Assembly (NCBI GenBank): GCA_963693315.1
Contig: OY856186.1
Span: 136,840,227 to 136,904,226, forward strand
DNA from: Diogma glabrata
Lineage: Eukaryota > Arthropoda > Insecta > Diptera > Cylindrotomidae
DNA: 64,000 nt
Direction of reading: 5' to 3'
Of this stretch, positions 1 through 10,689 are shown one piece after another. The notes below the pieces were generated by a model. It was not told the DNA's origin. It worked only from the letters and a program-made list of their open reading frames with translations, and did no database searches. The number at the start of each line of letters is the position of its first letter. Within the stretch, counting starts at the first letter, position 1. Made by a program: the position numbers and the translations under genes.

Positions 1-244
1 ATAAAGGACCATTATTACTTTGTATGAATTCGTTTTTGTTTAGTTCAGGTTTGAATAGCAACCTAGTTTTTATCCATAACTGAGGAACTGAAATTTATTA
101 GCATCACGATTGGGATGATTAAAAGAAATTTATAGTAACAGATTAGCAGTTATTTCATTTAAAAATCGTTTAAAGTAATTGCGTTGCGATTTGCCTCATA
201 TAACTAATTGTAGTTTTGATTAAATCTAGAATTGGTGCGCACTA
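1..244. other. AT-rich intronic sequence, no gene seen
   Basis: No coding potential, RNA gene or recognisable repeat seen. Probably intron of the Ddr gene whose first visible exon is at 9559. Confidence 0.5.
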
Positions 245-510
245 ATTTTTTTTAATAAAAATGATGTGTTTTGGGAATAACAATATGTGTCACAACAACA
301 CATAAATATCCTTTAAAGCGATATAGCGAGGTGCTTGATCCTAGACAGACGTCCGCTCCAAGCCACTCCTAACATGGAGAACAGACGCTTGGGTCGGATT
401 GACTAAGCAGTTTTTACATTGCTTGTCTCCGAAACACCAACCTAATTCTGTCAGCATTACCCAGGCAGCACTGCGTGGACGTCGAATTTCGGATTTCGGT
501 ACCTATAATA
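245..510 (-). repeat. chimeric retrotransposon fragment (jockey-like 3' UTR next to an RTE-like 5' region)
   Basis: Positions 245-325 match, in minus orientation, the 3' UTR of the jockey-like family at 55300-55400 (shared core TGTGTCACAACAACACATA, preceded by a T-run). Positions 330-510 are the reverse complement of 14575-14790, the sequence just upstream of the RTE-like element at 15062. The two pieces come from different families, so this is a mosaic of fragments and not one element. Confidence 0.6.
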
Positions 511-769
511 TAATACTTAAATATTTAAAATAATAAAATCAACTTTTATAGTGTACTATTTGTTTTATTCATGAGTGAATAATAAGTTTCTTACGAGAAA
601 TTTAGAATTATATATCTTGGGTTATAGTTATCAGTGAATACGCAAATCATTCTGAGTTCTAGTTTTGGGAAAGTGTTAACGTTTTTTCAGTAATAACTGT
701 AATATTATGTAATTATTTTTTTTACTACTTCCATGAGAAATTTCAATTATTTACTCAAAAACCCAAGAC
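511..769. other. AT-rich intronic sequence
   Basis: Nothing recognisable apart from homopolymer runs. Confidence 0.4.
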
Positions 770-904
770 AATAGTTATTTATTATACAATGGAAAAAAGT
801 AGTAGATTTTAGCTCGAGGTTGTGTTGTCTCCCGACGTGAAGCGGAGGGAGACAAAAAACCGAGAGCTAAAATCTACAATTTTTCCCGTGTATAATACAC
901 TATT
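770..904. repeat. AATAGT...ACTATT hairpin, copy 1
   Basis: Imperfect inverted repeat of about 135 bp. The arms share TAGATTTTAGCTC and GAGCTAAAATCTA plus TATTATAC/GTATAATA nearer the ends, and the outer boundary is AATAGT/CACTATT. The centre holds a second stem, GTCTCCC...GGGAGAC, with CG dinucleotides. No ORF. The boundary motif and stem-in-stem layout recur at 6553, 27056, 37786, 44931 and 60086. Confidence 0.65.
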
Positions 905-2340
905 TTTTTCTGTGACTGGATAAATATTAATATAATTATTGAAAAAAAAATATTAAACAAATATTACAATATGTATATTCACCACACCATACGAATTTTT
1001 CTTGAATAAAAACTTAAAATTAAGTTTCATTTTATTTGTTAAAACCAGTTATTAACATCAAGAAGAAAACGGTATAACTTTTCATTAACATTAAAATAGT
1101 CATAAATGTTCATAAATATTCATAATATTCATCATTTATGTGTATATATGTATTTATATATATAGTTTTATCTATCCGGGAAAAAAGTACATACTTTTTT
1201 CCCGGGGAAAAAAGTATTTTATGAAAAGTAGCATTTTTGCACCTGTCAGCAGAAGTAAAATGTTAAACTTTTTTCCGGTCACAGAAAAAAAGTTATTTTT
1301 CTCAGCTATGGTTACTAATAATTATTCCCCACAACTAATAATATTTTAGCACCTGCGTAAATAATGAAAATATAATTTTTGTTCGTTTGTTAACTGAGTT
1401 AATCTTTGAATTTTTTTTCAATTTCAAGTCAATTGATTTTCAATTTCATGTCAAAAATAAATAAAAGCTATATTTTTTAATGCAAAGCATATGTGATTTT
1501 TATATGGTTTTAAGAAAATTCATTGCAAATAAATTTCTACACAGTCAAAAAAAAAATTGAATTTTCAACAAATTTTTCGTTAGATATTTCACGGAAATTT
1601 AATTTTGTTCTGTAAAATTTTCATATTTCAACATTTTTAATTCTTTTTTCATGTAAAATTGTGTAATCGTGTATTTTTCAACTATAATTGAAAATTAACC
1701 GAAATGAGTAAGAAAATTACACACTCTTTCATGCAGTTGTGATTTTGGATTTAAATTTAAAGTATATTTCATGTAAAATATTGTGAGTATTGTAATTTAT
1801 TGAAACAATAGAAAAAATAAATATTATTTTACAAACACATGTTGTTAATTGTATTTGAGTTTTCGATGAGATACGATGTTATCTTGTGATTATAAAAAAA
1901 GTGTATAAAAGTCCTTAAAATTAAAAAAATTGCGTTTAAGTATTAAATAAAAAGTAAAATAAAAAATTATAATCTAACACTGGAAATACAAAATAACAAT
2001 CTGCTAATCTAAATTTAATTTCATAAAACGTTATTTAAAATTAATGTATTTAAATTATCACAAAATGACAGAATTATAAATTTCCTCACGTTTATTTGAA
2101 AACAAAATTTGGATTTAGTCTAATAAATAGTGGACTAGTTTGATTTAGCAAGTTTAGTACTACTTATTTACCATTGATTGGATGAACTTAAGAAGAGTCA
2201 AGAGTTTTTCAAGAGAACCAACGAACGTTGGTTTTGACTTTTGTTTATAATTTAGTCAAAAACATTTCCATTTGCAAACAGTTTAAAAACTATTTTATTT
2301 CAAATTTTGGTATAAATTTCAGTATACATATTTATTTTAT
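905..2340. other. AT-rich intronic sequence with small inverted repeats
   Basis: No gene. It contains the perfect hairpin at 1176-1205 (separate entry), a further CTTTTTTCCGG near 1268-1280 echoing that hairpin's arm, and AT-rich simple sequence. A small stem (AACCAAC/GTTGGTT) lies near 2217-2234. Confidence 0.4.
1176..1205. repeat. perfect 14-bp-arm hairpin
   Basis: CCGGGAAAAAAGTA, a two-base spacer, then its exact reverse complement TACTTTTTTCCCGG. GGAAAAAAGTA is repeated directly after it. G+C at the arm tips contrasts with the AT-rich surroundings. Confidence 0.7.
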
Positions 2341-2352
2341 ATTAATTTCAGA

Positions 2353-2592
2353 ACAAGACGAAAAAAATAAAATTTATTGTTTTGTGGAGGGAACATTGAC
2401 TGACACAAAATGCAATTGCATAAAGACTGCACTACTTATCATAATGGCAGCCTATTTTGTGTAAAACATAAAATATCCGACAGAGCTTAGGCAGATACTA
2501 GAAGTGGTCCAAAAAGATTTTGATATTGATGTGACATTCTCTCGTTCGAAGAAGAACAAAATGAACTTTAAATCAAAAGTTGTTAATTTTTA
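2353..2592 (+). pseudogene. unidentified coding-like remnant, probably transposon-derived
   Basis: In one frame, from an acceptor-like TTAATTTCAG at about 2351, the sequence reads QDEKNKIYCFVEGTL, then a hydrophobic LLIIMAAYFV. A single in-frame TAA follows. The same frame then continues with NIKYPTELRQILEVVQKDF and a lysine-rich SRSKKNKMNFKSKVV tail up to the next stop. A continuous, non-repetitive peptide with one internal stop in such AT-rich DNA suggests a decayed coding sequence. The pattern of a hydrophobic segment, a YP-x-E-x-x-Q-x-LE-x-x-Q helix and a basic tail reminds me of the C-terminus of repeated transposon-associated proteins in insects, but I cannot name the family. It could also be chance. 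Confidence 0.3.
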
Positions 2593-3006
2593 AAAAAAAA
2601 ATTTTAAAATATTTAATTAATTAATTTATTAATTTTTTTTTAATATGGTAGTTTATGAAATTTTTATGTAACTTAAATTTTATTGTTTTTCAAACAAATT
2701 TTAATTTGAAATATTTTTTATTACATACTTATATCTTCGGAAAACAAAAACATTTAATTATAAATTATTTTGTTTGAATTTTATTAAACCATTGCTAAAA
2801 TTTTATTGTTTAAATAAACAATTTTCTTTTTTTTAATTACAGAACTTATTTTCCTAAATATGACATACATAGTTCTTAGGAACGGTATGTATGGAATATT
2901 ATTTTATTACTGATGTTTAAAAAATGTAAATTTTTTTAATTATTAGTAAAAGAAACAATTTTCTCTAAACTGCTTTTGAATTAAATAATTTACAACTATT
3001 TGTCCC
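2593..3006. other. AT-rich intronic sequence
   Basis: Runs of A and T; no gene or named repeat recognised. Confidence 0.4.
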
Positions 3007-3214
3007 TACATTACTTCGGTCTAAAAGACCTAAGTATTACATTCATGAGCTCAAAGTGAAATTCTTACCCCCACTTTTTTTGACATTTCTCGACGTTTTA
3101 GGACCTCCTGATTCTAAAAAAGCAAAAAAAAAATGTACGTCTGTCTGCCGGCCGGCCGGCCGTCATTACCTACGCTGCAGGGAAAACCGCTGGAGGGATT
3201 TCAAAATTTTTTTT

Positions 3215-3227
3215 TCTAAAAATAGGT
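3215..3227. repeat. left 13-bp target-site duplication
   Basis: TCTAAAAATAGGT, repeated at 4429-4441 on the other side of the non-LTR insertion. Confidence 0.85.
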
Positions 3228-4428
3228 TTTATTTAGCGTATGGTTTTTTTTGTGACACATTAAAAAATTAAACTTAAAAATAAGTAAACTCTTCTATGAA
3301 ATCTACCTAAAACAATACATGGATACACATTAAATGAACTTACAATCGATTTGATTGCGTGTCTTTTAAGTAAATTAAAAAGTAAAATATTTGAACATTG
3401 GGCAGTACATTTGAACATTAGATGTTTACATCGAGCGAGTCTATCCATGCTACTACATCGGGAGTTGCCAAATGGATGTCTGAGATGTTGCCATTGTAAC
3501 GTCGAATTGGACACACAGTTGCAATGTGTTTTATAGTTTGTTGTGGAGCGCCGCAGTCACACTCAGGGGACTCTGAAATGCCCCACTTGTAGAAAGAATC
3601 AGCACAACGTCCATGATTCGTTCTTATTCGGTTTAATGTAGTCCAGGTATGACGTGACAAATCGAAACCAGGTTGGGTAGAAGTCGGGTTAGTAATAGAA
3701 AGGCCAGTTGTGTTGTAATGTTGCCAGGAGGTGTCCCAGGCATCCAAGATATTAAAATCAGTTGCCAGCAGGTTGCTGGCAGTTTTATGTGGAGGCTTTC
3801 TTGACTTCAATCGACAACGAGTGTGGTCACCGTAATATTCGTGCAAGGGTAACGTGGTGTTGTTGGTTACCTTTTTATGTTCACGCATGAGAGAATGCGA
3901 GCGTCTGAGTGCAGGTGGAGCGATATTGCTTAACACAGGAAGCCAAGGTAAAGGGGTGGATCTGATAGTACCACTTATAGTACGCATCGTAGCATGCAGC
4001 TGGCAGTCAACTTTTTGAGTATGTGTGCTATTCAACCAGACTGGTGCGCCATACTCAGCCACTGAGTAAACCAGACTTAGAGCAGTTGTTCGGAGGGTAG
4101 CTGGAGTAGCACCCCATGTAGAGCCTGCCAGTTTGTGCAATATATTGTTTCTCGTTTTAAGTTTTTGTGACGTATTTTCTAGGTGAAGTTTAAAAGACAG
4201 AGTTCTATCGAGAGTAATGCCCAGGTACTTTGGCTGTTGATTGTATTTAATGACAATGCCGTTAAATAACACTGATAGTTCGTGTTTTGCCAGTTTGTTG
4301 TTTAAGTGGAAACAGGAGCTCTCGGTTTTACTTAGATTGGGAAATAAACTCCACGTTCGAAAATAGTCATTCATTATCGCTAGGTCAGTTGAGAGCAAAT
4401 CCTCCAAAACACCCATGTCTTTGTTTTG
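3228..4428 (-). mobile_element. 5'-truncated non-LTR retrotransposon insertion (RT C-terminal half)
   Basis: A 13-bp target-site duplication (TCTAAAAATAGGT at 3215-3227 and 4429-4441) flanks it exactly, so this is a genuine target-primed insertion into composite repeat copy B. The open frame on the minus strand (stop near 3418, open to 4449 on the 5' side) starts just after where the catalytic YADD motif would be. It runs through NDYFRTWSLFPNLSKTE, PKYLGITLDRTLSFKLHLE, a thumb-like region with VYSVAEYGAPVWLNS, and a C-terminal CDCGAPQQTIKHIATVCP zinc-like motif, ending TPDVVAWIDSLDVNI. The 3' UTR is about 190 bp and ends ACGCTAAATAAAA. No stops or frameshifts in about 340 codons, so the insertion is fairly recent. 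The same family recurs at 39110-43890. Confidence 0.85.
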
Positions 4429-4441
4429 TCTAAAAATAGGT
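4429..4441. repeat. right 13-bp target-site duplication
   Basis: TCTAAAAATAGGT, identical to 3215-3227. The composite repeat resumes after it with ATACTCAAGGGACAGG, the order seen uninterrupted in copy A. Confidence 0.85.
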
Positions 4442-6070
4442 ATACTCAAGGGACAGGTCTGAAAGGACGCTGTGTTCGATAACTGTACCGGAAGTGTGTC
4501 AAAAAAATCATTATGTGTGTCAAAAATAGCAAATTTTCATATTTTTGGCTTAAAAAACGTTCATTTTAAGTGATTACGAGTAGGAACATTACATTTGGAG
4601 AAATCTTGATGGTAGGGATTGGTATGTGAGATCGAAAACTAGATTATTGCATTATAAGTTTGTCAAAGAAATGTTGTCAAGTGTGTCAAAAGAAAGATTT
4701 TTATTTATTTTTTTACCTAATTTTTTGGAAAAAAAATAAAATTAATTGTTTGTTTGAAATGAGATTTTATTATTATTATTGAGAATTATTGCATTATAAG
4801 TTTGTCAAAAAAATGTTGTCAAGTGTGTCAAAAGAGAGATTTTTATTTATTTTTACCCAATTTTTTGGCAAAAATAAAATTGTTCGAAATGAAATTTTAT
4901 TATTATTATTGAGAATTATGGCATTATAAGTTTGTCAAAAAAATGTTGTCAAGTGTGTCAAAAAATAATTTCATTTATTTTTTAGCCAATTTTTTGGAAA
5001 AAAAATTTAGCTGTTTTTATGACGTAAATGTAATTGAAAATGAAATTGAACACGGAAATTTTTGAATATGTTATAGTTTTTGAAATATTTTTGGAATTTT
5101 GAAAAAGTTTGTATTTTTGATTTTGTAATAATTTTTGCAATATTTTTGGAATTTCGGAAAAAGTTTTAATTTTTGATTTCGTAAGAATTTTTGGAATGTT
5201 TTTAGAATTTTGAAAAATTTTTAACTTTTGATTTTATTATAATTTTTAGAATTTTGAAAAAAATTTCAATTTTTGATTTTGTAATAATTTTTGCAATATT
5301 TTTAGAATTTTGGAAAAAGTTTGAATATTTAAGAATTTTTGGATTATTATTGGAATTTAGATAAATTTTCAATATTTGATTTCATTCTAATTTTTGGAAT
5401 ATTTTTGGAATTTTGAAAAAGGTTTCAATTTTTGATTTTGTTATAATTTTTGCAAAATTTTTAGAATTTTGAAAAAAATAGAATTTTCGAATTTTATATA
5501 TATATATATATATATTTAGAATTTTGAAAACAGTTTCATTTTTTGATTTTGTAAGAATTTTCTTAATATATTTAGAATTTTGAAAAATTTTTAATTTTTG
5601 ATTTTATTATAATTTTGAAAAAAGTTTTAATTTTTGATTTTGTAATAATTTTTGCAGTATTTTTAAAATTTTGGAAAAGTTTGAATTTTTAAGAATTTTT
5701 GGAATATTATCGGAATTTAGAAAAAGTTTAAATATTTGATTTCATTCTAGTTTTTGGAATATTTTTGGAATTTTGAAGAAGTTTGATTTTATTTAATTTA
5801 ACAATATTTTTGGAATTTTGATTATAATTTTCCGGCAACGTATTGATATTTCGTGTTAGTTTTGTAATAAATTTTTAAACAGATATAAAAAATACTTGTA
5901 CTTTAACAAGGAGTTATGTTTGATACACATCGCTGCCCAAAACTAAAAACCATGTCCTCGTGAAAGTTTTTTGCCGAAAACTATATCAAAATCCTTTACC
6001 CAGACCGAAGTCTTGATATCTCAGAGCTGTGAGATTTCAGCCCCTCCATATTTTCCATATTCAATTCCTC

Positions 6071-6552
6071 TCAGTTTTTCTCTTAACTTTACATTAAAAG
6101 TTATTGGAATTTTAATTGATTTTTGCTTCAAGTATGTCAAATTAAATTGATTTTAATGTAAATGTACAGACTTTGTCTCGTATAATTTGGTTATTCTCGA
6201 AATATTACATATATTTTCATTTAAACTAATACATTACTTAAATAGTAAATTTAAGGTTTCAAAAATTGAATATTACATGATTATGTAAATTTTATATGGA
6301 ATGCAATTTTACGTGAAAAGTGTCGGCAAATTTGCCCACAGTTGAAATTTCATGTAATTTTCAACGAAAATTTTTTACTGTGTAACTAAGCAGCTCTGAA
6401 TAATAAATATCCAATACGCAATCCAATGATATGATAAACAATGTTTCACCAAATCGAAATTTTTATTTATTCACCATTTGCTTATTAATTGACATTTTAT
6501 TTTGTGAATAATTAAGAGTTTTACTGCATTTTTTATATCAAGTAGTAAAAAA
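6071..6552. other. intronic sequence, possible MITE end
   Basis: AT-rich. A TTTTTTACTGTGTAA near 6370 resembles the CACAGT-type ends of insect MITEs, but I found no matching left end, so no element is called. Confidence 0.3.
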
Positions 6553-6670
6553 AATAGTATATATAAACCTCGGTGAAGAAAATTTTCTCCATTTCGGTGC
6601 TTATCTACATGCATATATCCACCTCAATGTAGAAAATTTACTTTATCACCTCGGTATATAATGTACTATT
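6553..6670. repeat. AATAGT...ACTATT hairpin, copy 2
   Basis: Starts AATAGTATATATAAACCTCGGTG. The right arm (CACCTCGGTATATAATGTACTATT) is the approximate reverse complement. About 118 bp with a poorly paired interior. Same boundaries as copies 1 and 3-6. Confidence 0.6.
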
Positions 6671-7326
6671 CAATGTACCAACGAAAACAAACTAAAATTG
6701 TGTTCCTATTTTATGCTAAGTTCCTATAATTCCAGTTTTACTGCTCTCTGTCACACCTTTCTTAATTCTGTATACGTCTATAAAATACTTGTTTATCACC
6801 TTTCTTGTCTTGCATTTTATTATCAAGTTTATACCCAAAGGCTTACGTGAAAATTGAATAAAATACACCAACAAAAACCATTTTCGAGATGTTTCAAACG
6901 AAAGTTTGTAACCGTACAATTTTTTCGGTAAACAAAAAACACAACATAAAATATGCATTTAATTCTTAGACAATCTATTATTAATATTAAGCCATTTTAT
7001 ATAAATTTAGTTATTTTTATTAATACAAGTTTAAAGGTATGGTAGAATAATGTTTCTAATGCATTATTCATGAAAGTAAATAAATGATGAGTGTTTTGAT
7101 TAATTCGAGCGAGAACTGTAATTTTAGTGATAGAAAAATATAAATTCATTAAATTTACTACTAAACTTAGAGATCACGCTAAGAACTTTCCGTAATGTTA
7201 AAAAGTGACCACTGACCATATTTGCTGAATAAGGTATACTGGCACAACAAACCTACTTTACGGCATATTACGGGCTTTAAAGTTAAACAAGAAAAAAAGA
7301 AAAATTGCGAAATAAAGTTAGTTATC
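6671..7326. other. intronic sequence, no gene seen
   Basis: No feature recognised; small open frames here are not supported. Confidence 0.35.
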
Positions 7327-8029
7327 ATATCGTCGCTTTAATAATGAAACAACGTATTCGCAAAAGTGTAGTTTCGAGATAATTGGGTTTAAAGATTTTT
7401 CGATTTTCTGATTTTCGTAAACTCGGCAGCACTATTGAATGAATAAAGATATTGAAAAAAAATTTCTGCCAATTAATCTTGACTAATTTCCCTACAGCAT
7501 ATTAAAATTTCACATTGTACCTGCTGGCTTTTCTACCTAAAAAGAGGTGAAAAGTCAATCAGGTACCTTATACGTTATTTCATATTTCATAAACGTTATT
7601 TCATTTTGCATAAAGTACGATTAAGTCTAAAACTAATTATTATAAAACTAACGCATAATATTCTTACAATTTTTTATTTATATGAACCGGCATATCATGT
7701 AGTAATGAATGATGCTTATACAATATTTTAGATTTACCATTTCGTGTGGCGATCGTAATGTATGTAAAGTATACGACACTGATTTTACCCAAGTTATTAT
7801 TCTGTAGGAATTAAAATATCGTACATGCATTTACGCTGTTTCAATATTTAACCGAACTAAAATTTGCATGTACGTTAATTAACAATATATTAATTTTCAC
7901 CCCAGTTATAAAAAAATGGAAATGTTAAAATGCCACTTTATAGACATCCTTATGGGAATGCCAGCGCACCCATTATATAAAAACAACGTATATATGGCAT
8001 ACGTTATTTCATTATTAAAGCGACGATAT
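7327..8029. mobile_element. 703-bp TIR element (MITE-like)
   Basis: Ends are 31-bp inverted repeats with one mismatch: ATATCGTCGCTTTAATAATG... at 7327-7357 and its reverse complement at 7999-8029. The interior has no coding region. An extra CGTTATTTCAT lies inside at about 7588-7605. The flanks do not give a clear TSD, so the superfamily is open. Confidence 0.65.
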
Positions 8030-9189
8030 ATTTATTATAATAATAAAAACACTAGTTTATATTCGCAATTAATTTTTGATTTGAACTTTATTTAAATTTT
8101 AATAAAAATAAATACAATAAAAAAGGCTCGATTAGTTTCGGTTATTACATCATTATCTAGAGCTTAAAAAATTATTATTTATGTTAGTTTTCTATAGACA
8201 TCTTCGAGTGATCTCGAACGGTGGAGATATAATTGAAATGTTGATATCAAAATTCATTCCGAACACAACAACCTAACATATCGTTCAGTTAAAAAAATCA
8301 GCAATCGTTTGATAGAAACTGCCCACCTCCGTACAAAACACGCCAACATCTAATCAGATCTTAGATCATTAGATGTTAACCAAAACGTTTTACCAAAGAT
8401 TCGTCAGAAACTCTTCATAACTGTAGGATGTATGTAAAACAGAATAAAAAAAGTTTATTTAACCGAAAAGGACAAATAAAATTGCAAAATTATTATAAAC
8501 ATTACCAAAACCTTATGCTCTAAGTTTCAACAAAATTGAATACTGTGTTATTTAAATTTCAAATAAACAGTTATAGATTCGAAATTCGTTCCACTCACTA
8601 AGACCTGACCCTCTTGTCAAATTTGAAAATATCTCAGATCTGCCTTATTCAAGGAAATCCGTATGCGTTTGCAGCTCATTTTCATACCAAAATTTTATCA
8701 AGATCTCATGCGTTTGCATTTCTTACAAAACTCAAAAAAATAAGATAGCAATTGTTATTCAGATTTCAATATGAATGGCTGAATTATGACAAACAAAATG
8801 GTAGGTCAATAACCTTGATAGCATTATTAATCCTACTGATATTTGCTAAGATGATTTTCAGTTTTTGGAAATCACTAAAAAACATATAACCCGATTTCAG
8901 TAGAAAAAGACTAAGCTCTAAGTTACACCAACATTCATCGCTTGTAACCATCTTCGTTGAAAATCGGGCCAGTCGTTCTTGAGAAAGCCTTGGACAAACT
9001 CTGGTCGACATAGGATGGATGATACACGCACACAATACTTATACACATATACAGATTGCCAGCTTAAAAATAGCTTTAGTAGGTCTTGAAATGTAAAAAT
9101 ATTCATTTCAAAAATCGACCCAAAAGCAATAACTGCCCATATTGGGAAGTAAAAAGAGCAAATTATCATGTATCATGTAACGAAAGCAT
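8030..9189. other. intronic sequence, no gene seen
   Basis: Moderately AT-rich. Two overlapping minus-strand open frames of 83 codons (8784-9169) resemble no family I know and have no supporting splice or composition signal. Confidence 0.35.
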
Positions 9190-9357
9190 TTCAATTTTTC
9201 GATTTTAAAGTATATTTTGGATTTTCTTAGAGAAAAATATCATTTCTCTTTTTAGTGTTTCAGACTGGGATTCAAACAGTCCTTATCAGTTCCATGATTC
9301 GAACATGATTCGAATCATTGGCAGTCACGCTATCAGCCTCGCTACCGAGGCGTAGGT
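9190..9357 (-). mobile_element. tRNA-derived SINE, family 1, decayed copy
   Basis: On the minus strand it reads GCCTCGGTAGCGAGGCTGAT, AGCGTGACTGCC, then a B-box-like GTTTGAATCCC. It is followed by a body (GAAACACTAAAAAG..., TCTAAGAAAATCC) that parallels the plus-strand copy at 53865-54020. Order and spacing of these blocks match between the two loci. The tRNA-like head is not a functional cloverleaf. Confidence 0.55.
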
Positions 9358-9558
9358 ATTTTGAAGTTGAAATTTGATACTTAAGTTGAGTTTCTTAACC
9401 TTCATTAGAAATATCTGTTCTTTATTGAAAGACTAAAAAGTACATTATATTACAGTTTATAGTAAAAAGTGTGTAAAACCAAAACTAAAGTTAATGTTCA
9501 TAAGCGTCATAAGCGTAAACATCTTTAATACTAATCATTATTTTTTATTTCTTTTTAG

Positions 9559-9698
9559 GATATGAGTGGGTGGGATGGCGGAATGATACTCCAGGATTAA
9601 TAGGACAACCAGTTGAAATGGTTTTTGAGTTTGATTCAGTAAGAAATTTCAGTGCAATGGTATTGCACACAAACAATATGTTTCTAAAAGATGTGCAG
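9559..9698 (+). CDS. Ddr: discoidin domain receptor, internal exon (DS-like domain)
   Basis: Exon of a discoidin-type receptor tyrosine kinase, a membrane collagen receptor in the animals studied. The acceptor is a pyrimidine tract with CTTTTTAG ending at 9558; the donor is CAG|GTAAGA after 9698. The exon opens with two bases completing a codon, then 46 codons ending on a codon boundary (phase 1 in, phase 0 out). It reads YEWVGWRNDTPGLIG, then VEMVFEFDSVRNFSAMVLH and NNMFLKDVQ. Vertebrate DDRs have a Y-x-Y/W-VGW...GYVEMEFEFD-x-x-R-x-F-x-AM-x-VH-x-NN motif in the same place, at the start of the DS-like domain, so the family call is strong. Possible N-glycosylation sites are NDT and NFS. The next exon of this domain was not found before 51540. 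Confidence 0.9.
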
Positions 9699-10610
9699 GT
9701 AAGATATTTCAAGTTTTGTTAATTTAATTGACTGCAAACAATTATTTAACACAGCACAACTTATTTCTTTTATAATGAAACTAATACAATAATCAATAGT
9801 GCCATCAGTGAAGTAAATCAAATCAAACATTTATTCTATACTATAAAATTTGACCATCATCTAACATCTAATTTTAATCCAAAAATTCCAATATATTAAC
9901 TTTTACATGATTTCTGAAAAACATCGATTTATTAAATTTTTTCCATTATTCTCAAACAAGGCGAGACATGATGTGTGACATGTTGTTATTTGAATAGATT
10001 TTGTATATAATCAAAATAATAATAATAATGGTTTGAAATTACTGTAATTTCGATTTTGATATAAAGTATTATCAATTCCTTTGTCGATTTTATACAAAAT
10101 ATTGTGAATATTATGAAAATCATTTCATAAACATTTTCTTTTATGTCTATATCAATGAGTTTTTTGTAGTATTTGTTAAAGATGATTTTCAAGCTTTGTA
10201 CTTACTCTCATAAAATTTCTATTTAATTAACGCAACCATTAAGAAGTAAACGCCAAACTGATTTATATTAGTGAATTGTTGAAAGTTAAAAAATTCTATG
10301 ACCTCGTTTATCCCTTTACAGAATAACGTTATATGAACGTTATGATTTGAATTTTCTATCATTTTTTAAATTAGCGATAGTTACTATAATATACATTTAT
10401 GATATTAATGGAAATATGGAAATGAGTTATAACGATTTTTATGAGACCCACATCCCGGGATTATTGAAAGAAAGACTACGGACTCGTCATATTTGCTGGG
10501 ATTAATGAATGAAAACTCGGAATCATGTTAAAAAATAAGTAATATTAAGCTCACAAGTAGAAATCAATTTTTGTAGATTTGTATTTTTCTTATTTTTGGT
10601 TATGGATATA
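9699..10610. other. Ddr intron, no other feature seen
   Basis: Starts with the Ddr donor. AT-rich without coding signal. Confidence 0.5.
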
Positions 10611-10689
10611 ACAATTCTAGGTACTCCAGCCCCTGCTAATCGGATATGAGTTAATGTGAGATTTTATATACCACTGGCAATATCAGCGA
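10611..10689 (+). repeat. fragment of the jockey-derivative head
   Basis: TACTCCAGCCCCTGCTAATC... followed by CCACTGGCAATATCAGCGAGATATC matches the first ~75 bp of the deletion derivatives at 22424, 28440, 54955(-) and 62590. It abuts composite repeat copy D directly. Confidence 0.6.

Larger units (their letters stand above)
3007..6070 (+). repeat. composite ~1.6-kb dispersed repeat, copy B (interrupted)
   Basis: It begins TTACTTCGGTCTAAAAGACC and ends near CAGCCCCTCCATATTTT. Once the insertion at 3228-4428 is removed, it lines up with copy A (20788-22353) along its length. Order of parts: a head with a GCCGGCCGGCCGGCC run; a GTGTGTCAAAAAAATC segment; three ~130-142-bp tandem units (starting about 4649, 4791 and 4921) each with GCATTATAAGTTTGTCAAA; a long tract of degenerate ~55-60-bp units of the TTTTTGGAATTTTGAAAAAG type (about 5040-5820); and a unique tail with CCAGACCGAAGT. 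No protein-coding region, so it is non-autonomous or satellite-like. Confidence 0.75.

Noticed and set aside
9986..10192. 68-codon minus-strand frame rich in I, K, N and Y
   Set aside because: Composition is what random AT-rich DNA gives; no start context, splice signal or family resemblance.
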